This document shows positions 59,995 to 64,000 of a stretch of DNA of 64,000 nucleotides, in pieces (within the stretch, counting starts at the first letter, position 1; each line of letters starts with the position of its first letter). A model generated the notes under the pieces. The model was given only the letters and a program-made list of their open reading frames with translations, was not told the origin of the DNA and did not search any database. The DNA comes from Alphaproteobacteria bacterium (GTDB taxonomy: Bacteria > Pseudomonadota > Alphaproteobacteria > Rhodobacterales > Rhodobacteraceae): the NCBI GenBank assembly GCA_030148665.1, contig JASBSZ010000007.1, forward strand, positions 17,171 to 81,170, written 5' to 3'. The position numbers were made by a program, and so were the translations under genes.

Positions 59995-62751
59995 ATGAAA
60001 GACTTGACCGACGGCAATTCGAAAAATCCGACCCATGCCGATCCGATGGACGCGGCCCTTGTCGGCACGCAATCCGACCATCACGACAACGACGCCGACG
60101 TCAACACCCCCGAGTCGCATGAGCATGACCCGGACAGTCATGCTGACGCCCCCGTGGATGACAGCCACGACCGGGAAACCGCCTCATTGCAGGCGCAGGA
60201 CGATGATTCCGACGATGCCGGCGATCACACCCAGACCCAGACAGATGACCCCGATACCCCGGACACCGGCCCGGACACCGGAATGCAGGAACCTGACGAT
60301 GACGGGTCGCTGACAACGGCGGCCTCGGCGCAAGGCGTGGCGAGCGCACCGTCGGCCCCGACCTCGGGGCCGCTGACCGGCACATCCGGCGATGACGTGC
60401 TGGTCGGGGACAACGGGGACAACACCATCTTCGGCGGGGCCGGCAACGACGTGCTGTTCGGCAAGGGTGGCGACGACGTCATCTATGGCGGAGACGGCGA
60501 TGATGCCATCAGCGGCGGCAAGGGCGACGATGTGCTGTTCGGCGACGGCCCCAACGGGCCGGATCAGGTGCAGAACCTGATCGTCAATGGCTCGTTCGAG
60601 GATGTTTCCGGCCTGAGCGCAACCACCTTTGGCTATGTCGGCTATGGATCCGTTCCCGGCTGGACAACAGCCAACCCCAATGGCGAGATCGACATTCATG
60701 GCGATGGGCGCGGCGGGGTTCTGCCGACCGATGGGCAGTACTGGGCCGATCTCGAGGGCTCCCCGGACAATATCACGCTGGGACAGGACATTCAGGGCGT
60801 CGAGGACGGCAAGCTCTATCACCTGTCATTCAGCGCCGGCGACCGTCTGACGGACAACAACACCTTCCAGGTGATCTGGAACGGCGAAGTTGTCGACGTT
60901 AAGGGGCAGGAAATACTCGATCCCGTAAATGGTGAAATGCAGACCTACCATGTCACACTTGTCGGAGGATCGGGTGATGGATCGAACAGGCTGGAATTCG
61001 CGGGTCTCGGCGACCCCAACAAGAGGGGCGTCTCGATCGACGACGTGCGGATGAGCCCGGTGACCTCGGGCGATCACGCAGGCGACGACGTGATCAATGC
61101 CGGCGACGGCGATGATCTGGTCTATGGCGGCGACGGCGCCGACATTATTGCCGGGGGCGCCGGTAACGACGTGATCTATGGCGATGACAGCGACACCCCC
61201 GTCAGTGGCGGCGGCTCGGGTTCGGGCAATGGCTCGGGCGGGCACGATGACAAGTCCGGGCACGGCTCGGGCGACAAGTCGGGCAGCGGCAAGGGCAGCT
61301 CGGACAAGGATTCCGACCCCGACAAGAACGGTGACGCCCACGGCCACGGCGACGACAAGGGCGATGATGCCCATGGCGACAAGCATGCGGGAAATGAAAA
61401 CGGCAGCGACACACACGCCGGCGGCCATCATGGCGGAGACGACAGCCAGGGTGGTTCGGGTGACAAGTCAGGCAGCGGCAAGGGCAGCCCGGACAAGGAT
61501 TCCGACCCCGACAAGAACGGTGACGCCCACGGCCACGACGGCGACAAGGGCGACGATGCCCATGGCGACAAGCACATGAGCGGCGGCAACGGCAGTGGCG
61601 GCGGCCAGACCGGTGATCATCACGGTGGAGATGACGGACAGGGTGGCTCGGGCGGCGATTCCGACGGCGGGTCGGGCGGCGGGTCGGGCAGTGGCTCGGG
61701 CAACGCCGACGCCTGCGATACCGATCACGGCACCGGACCCAATGGCGACACCATTTCCGGGGGCGCCGGGAACGACGTGATCCACGGCATGTCGGGCAAT
61801 GACTACCTCAGCGGCGGTCAGGGCGACGACGTCATCTATGGCGACTCGGGCAACGACCACATTGTCGGCGGTGCGGGTAACGACACCCTCGATGGGGGAA
61901 CCGGCAACGACTGTATCGAGGGCGGCACCGGCAACGACACCATCACCACGGGTGACGGCGCCGACACGGTGCACGCCGGAGACGATGCGGACGTGATCTA
62001 CGGATCAAGCGGCGACATGATCGACGGCGGCGCGGGGGGCAACGATTTCGACACCCTTGTTGTCACCGATGTGGACAACATCGAATACACCAGCTCGGAC
62101 AAGGAGGACGGCATCGTCCACTTCAACGACGGGACGACGCTGCAATTCGAAGAGATCGAGAACATCGTTCCCTGCTTTACCCCGGGGACATTGATCCTCA
62201 CGGCCAACGGAGAACGGCCGGTCGAGACGCTCCAGGTCGGCGACAAGGTGGTCACACGCGACAACGGCCTTCAGGAAATCCGCTGGACAGGCGCCAAGGC
62301 GCTGTCAGGCCGGCTGCTGCTGGAAAACACCCATCTGCGCCCGATCCTGATCCGCAAGGGTGCACTCGGCCGCAACCTGCCCGAGCGTGACATGATGGTT
62401 TCGCCCAATCACCGGATGCTGATCGCGGATGCCCGCACGACGCTGTTCTTCGAAGAGCCCGAGGTCCTGGTCGCGGCCAAGCATCTGGTTGACGGCAAGG
62501 GTATCCAGCAGGTCGATTCGGTGGGTGTCTCGTATATCCACATGATGTTCGATCGCCACGAGGTCATCCTGGCCGACGGCGCCTGGACCGAAAGTTTCCA
62601 GCCCGGTGACTATTCCCTCAAGGGGATCGATGACGAGCAGCGCGCCGAGATATTCGAGATCTTCCCCGAGCTGCGCAAGGCAACCGGCCGCCGAAACTAT
62701 GCTTCGGCCCGGCGTTCGCTCAGGCGGAAAGAAGCGGGCCTGCTGCGCTGA
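59995..62751 (+). CDS. Large RTX protein with carbohydrate-binding-like domain and C-terminal Hint domain
   Basis: 918 aa from the ATG at 59995 after GAGGG. Order: residues 1-128, Asp/His/Thr-rich leader without signal peptide; about 129-187, RTX nonapeptides (GGAGNDVLFGKGGDDVIYGG); about 192-350, a jelly-roll domain of DUF642-like character starting NLIVNGSFEDV; about 358-400, more RTX; 403-570, Gly/Ser/Asp/His-rich linker containing a tandem duplication; about 582-682, a third RTX block; 727 to about 870, a Hint domain beginning PCFTPGTLILTANGERPVETL with Cys727 as probable nucleophile and SPNHRML as the His motif. RTX repeats bind calcium outside the cell after type I secretion. Bacterial Hint domains of this sort can self-cleave. 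The function is probably adhesion or surface attachment. No secretion genes are in the window. Confidence 0.85.
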   Translation: MKDLTDGNSKNPTHADPMDAALVGTQSDHHDNDADVNTPESHEHDPDSHADAPVDDSHDRETASLQAQDDDSDDAGDHTQTQTDDPDTPDTGPDTGMQEPDDDGSLTTAASAQGVASAPSAPTSGPLTGTSGDDVLVGDNGDNTIFGGAGNDVLFGKGGDDVIYGGDGDDAISGGKGDDVLFGDGPNGPDQVQNLIVNGSFEDVSGLSATTFGYVGYGSVPGWTTANPNGEIDIHGDGRGGVLPTDGQYWADLEGSPDNITLGQDIQGVEDGKLYHLSFSAGDRLTDNNTFQVIWNGEVVDVKGQEILDPVNGEMQTYHVTLVGGSGDGSNRLEFAGLGDPNKRGVSIDDVRMSPVTSGDHAGDDVINAGDGDDLVYGGDGADIIAGGAGNDVIYGDDSDTPVSGGGSGSGNGSGGHDDKSGHGSGDKSGSGKGSSDKDSDPDKNGDAHGHGDDKGDDAHGDKHAGNENGSDTHAGGHHGGDDSQGGSGDKSGSGKGSPDKDSDPDKNGDAHGHDGDKGDDAHGDKHMSGGNGSGGGQTGDHHGGDDGQGGSGGDSDGGSGGGSGSGSGNADACDTDHGTGPNGDTISGGAGNDVIHGMSGNDYLSGGQGDDVIYGDSGNDHIVGGAGNDTLDGGTGNDCIEGGTGNDTITTGDGADTVHAGDDADVIYGSSGDMIDGGAGGNDFDTLVVTDVDNIEYTSSDKEDGIVHFNDGTTLQFEEIENIVPCFTPGTLILTANGERPVETLQVGDKVVTRDNGLQEIRWTGAKALSGRLLLENTHLRPILIRKGALGRNLPERDMMVSPNHRMLIADARTTLFFEEPEVLVAAKHLVDGKGIQQVDSVGVSYIHMMFDRHEVILADGAWTESFQPGDYSLKGIDDEQRAEIFEIFPELRKATGRRNYASARRSLRRKEAGLLR
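61264..61576 (+). repeat. In-frame 189-nt-period duplication in the RTX/Hint gene
   Basis: Two near-identical 41-residue segments, each containing DKSGSGKGS and DKDSDPDKNGDAHGH, start at about 61264 and 61453. The nucleotide offset is 189 (63 codons), so the frame is kept. They differ by a few substitutions, including Ser to Pro and a GD/DG swap. The second copy ends near 61576. Confidence 0.8.
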
Positions 62752-62775
62752 TAAAATTCACCTCGCTGCACCATG

Positions 62776-62807
62776 AAAGGGGGGTCGGGAAACCGGCCTC
62801 CCTTTTT
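62776..62807 (+). terminator. Terminator after the RTX/Hint gene
   Basis: AAAGGGGGGTCGG (62776-62788) pairs with CCGGCCTCCCTTT (62793-62805) with two wobble pairs, closed by a GAAA tetraloop and followed by TTTTT. This is a strong rho-independent terminator. Confidence 0.85.
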
Positions 62808-62936
62808 CGCGCGCGGGGCGGCGGTTCCACCAGCACCGGCCACACCGGGGCAGCAACCCCTTGAAGCGGGCCATGAAATTGCCGATTTTCCCTGTCAGGA
62901 TTTCCTGAAACCGGGGAATCGCAACAGGAGCCATCC

Positions 62937-63869
62937 ATGCCAGGAAACTTCAACGATTTTCTCGCCGCCCTGCGTCTGAAGGAATCAGGCGGAAACTACG
63001 CCGCGGTGAACAGCCTGGGCTATCTTGGCGCCTATCAGTTCGGCGAGGCCGCGCTGGTCGATCTGGGTGTGGTCACGCGGGATGCAAACCCCTACGACAA
63101 CCATTTCAACGGCAGCTTCACGGGAATCTATGGCATCAACTCGGTCGCTGATTTCCTGTCGAATCCCACCGCCCAGGACAGCCTTGCCGTCAGCTGGTTC
63201 GACATGCTCTGGCAGCGCGTGCGATATCTGGGGCTGGCCGACTATGCCTCGCAGACGCTGAACGGGATCGCGATCACCAAAACCGGCATGCTGGCGGGGG
63301 CACATCTGCTGGGCGCCGGCGGCCTGCAGAGATTTCTCGATTCCGGGGCGACCCTTCCCCTCACGGATGGATATGGCACGCCGATCGGCGACTATCTGAA
63401 ATGGTTTTCCACCTATCGCGCCCCCGCGCGCTATGACGACGGGCTGAATCTGGCAAACACCCTGAAGGGCGGTAGCGGCCGCGACCGTCTGGCCGGCCAT
63501 GCCGGTGGCGACCTGCTGATCGGCAAGGGCGGCCCTGACAGGTTGCTGGGTGGTGGTGGCCATGACGTCCTGAAAGGAGGCCAGGGCCGCGATATCCTGA
63601 ATGGCGGCAGGGGACATGATCGCCTGATCGGGGGTGCCGGCGCGGATCAGTTCGTTTTCAACGCACGTTCCGGCAAGGACGTGATCCGTGATTTTCAGGA
63701 TGGGCTGGACCATATCCGCATCCACGCCGCGGGCGTCGGTCTTGCCGATCTGTCGATCTCGGGGGATACCACCCACACCGACATCGCCTTTGCAAGCACG
63801 GTGATTCACCTGCCCGGGGTGGACAGCACCCTGATAGGGGCTGACGACTTTATCTTTGCCTGTCAATGA
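62937..63869 (+). CDS. RTX protein with lysozyme/transglycosylase-like N-terminal domain
   Basis: 310 aa after AACAGGAG. Residues about 1-130 resemble a peptidoglycan lytic domain: LRLKESGGNYAAVNSLGYLGAYQFG places a Glu in an ESGGxY context, as in lysozyme-like transglycosylases. Residues about 178-241 are RTX repeats (GGSGRDRLAGHAGGDLLIG and following), then FVFNARSGKDVIRDFQDGLD. No signal peptide is present, so type I secretion is expected. The C-terminus reads DDFIFACQ. Related RTX proteins usually end just after DFxFA, and here the stop codon coincides with the end of an IS-like element, so the last residues may have been altered by insertion. Confidence 0.78.
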   Translation: MPGNFNDFLAALRLKESGGNYAAVNSLGYLGAYQFGEAALVDLGVVTRDANPYDNHFNGSFTGIYGINSVADFLSNPTAQDSLAVSWFDMLWQRVRYLGLADYASQTLNGIAITKTGMLAGAHLLGAGGLQRFLDSGATLPLTDGYGTPIGDYLKWFSTYRAPARYDDGLNLANTLKGGSGRDRLAGHAGGDLLIGKGGPDRLLGGGGHDVLKGGQGRDILNGGRGHDRLIGGAGADQFVFNARSGKDVIRDFQDGLDHIRIHAAGVGLADLSISGDTTHTDIAFASTVIHLPGVDSTLIGADDFIFACQ

Positions 63870-64000
63870 GCATTCAAAACTGACCCGGTTTCAGCATTTA
63901 AAATTGACCCACCCATTGTGGTGCAAAGCCCCCAGGCGGGGCGCCCTCATATAGCGAGTCCGTCTGGGGGCTTTGCTTGCGCGGCGTTCAGGTTTTTATG
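63867..64000 (+). mobile_element. Left end of a probable IS21-family insertion sequence
   Basis: The end starts with TG at 63867, which overlaps the stop codon of the RTX gene. Two copies of a 17-nt repeat follow, GCATTCAAAACTGACCC (63870-63886) and GCATTTAAAATTGACCC (63894-63910), spaced 24 nt. Such repeated internal ends with TGACCC are typical of IS21. A long stem (63923-63976) comes next. The window ends on an ATG at 63998-64000 after CAGG, which may be the istA start. The transposase itself is outside the window. Confidence 0.6.
63923..63976. promoter_or_regulatory. Strong stem-loop inside the IS end
   Basis: GCAAAGCCCCCAG (63923-63935) pairs with CTGGGGGCTTTGC (63964-63976), extended inward by GCGG with CCGT. 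It lies between the terminal repeats and the possible transposase start, and may block readthrough transcription from the RTX gene into the transposase. Confidence 0.6.

Noticed and set aside
60370..62050. Regular short repeats that could be mistaken for a CRISPR array or satellite
   Set aside because: They encode RTX nonapeptides in frame, with variable codons, and have no spacer structure.

Overview
The window reads as chromosomal DNA of a GC-rich alphaproteobacterium, most likely Rhodobacterales (Rhodobacteraceae). This rests on the order ffh/rpsP/rimM/trmD/rplS/rpmE followed by a MipZ-type ATPase, a full purple-bacterial style sox cluster, secreted RTX and Hint-domain proteins, and many ATGA stop/start overlaps. 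No rRNA, tRNA or CRISPR was found. Assignments come from reading protein motifs, not from database searches.

Layout. 1-3203: start of an acyl-CoA synthetase gene (minus strand), a hybrid PAS histidine kinase, an OmpR-type regulator and a tiny membrane protein. 3255-10343: an exported 5'-nucleotidase-like protein, an orphan formate dehydrogenase alpha subunit and a saccharopine dehydrogenase pair. 10385-13834: dnaE. 13960-23715: a purine module made of hydroxyisourate hydrolase, xanthine dehydrogenase xdhABC and a BMP-type nucleoside/nucleobase ABC transporter, closed by a clear terminator. 23845-24927: a zinc alcohol dehydrogenase.

25083-34086: thiosulfate oxidation (soxT, soxR, soxS, then soxV, soxXYZABCD). 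The promoters of soxS/soxV and of soxX are overlapped by similar ATTCT-containing sites, which are likely SoxR operators. soxW and soxEFGH are absent and SoxD is short, with a single haem motif. 34184-45561: malonyl-CoA synthetase, a five-gene GDP-deoxysugar operon (gmd, epimerase, cupin, methyltransferase, aminotransferase), a class II HMG-CoA reductase and a LIV-type ABC transporter.

45832-52437: a two-subunit periplasmic molybdenum hydroxylase, an FNR-type regulator behind a perfect FNR box, and the dihydropyrimidine dehydrogenase pair preT/preA. 52746-59187: the ffh to mipZ housekeeping block, with bluB, an acetyltransferase and chorismate mutase interspersed. 59188-64000: a non-coding stretch of about 800 bp, a large RTX/Hint protein, an RTX protein with a lysozyme-like N-terminus, and the left end of what looks like an IS21-family element. 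The IS end lies exactly at the stop codon of the last gene.

The metabolic picture is a lithoheterotroph that can oxidise thiosulfate and degrade purines, pyrimidines and lysine. It makes several molybdenum enzymes (FDH, XDH, IorAB-like, SoxC). I did not find a wholly new defence-like or mobile system. The least explained items are the RTX/Hint locus, the GDP-sugar operon without glycosyltransferases, the short SoxD, the 28-nt dispersed repeat and the metal-site changes in the 5'-nucleotidase-like protein.
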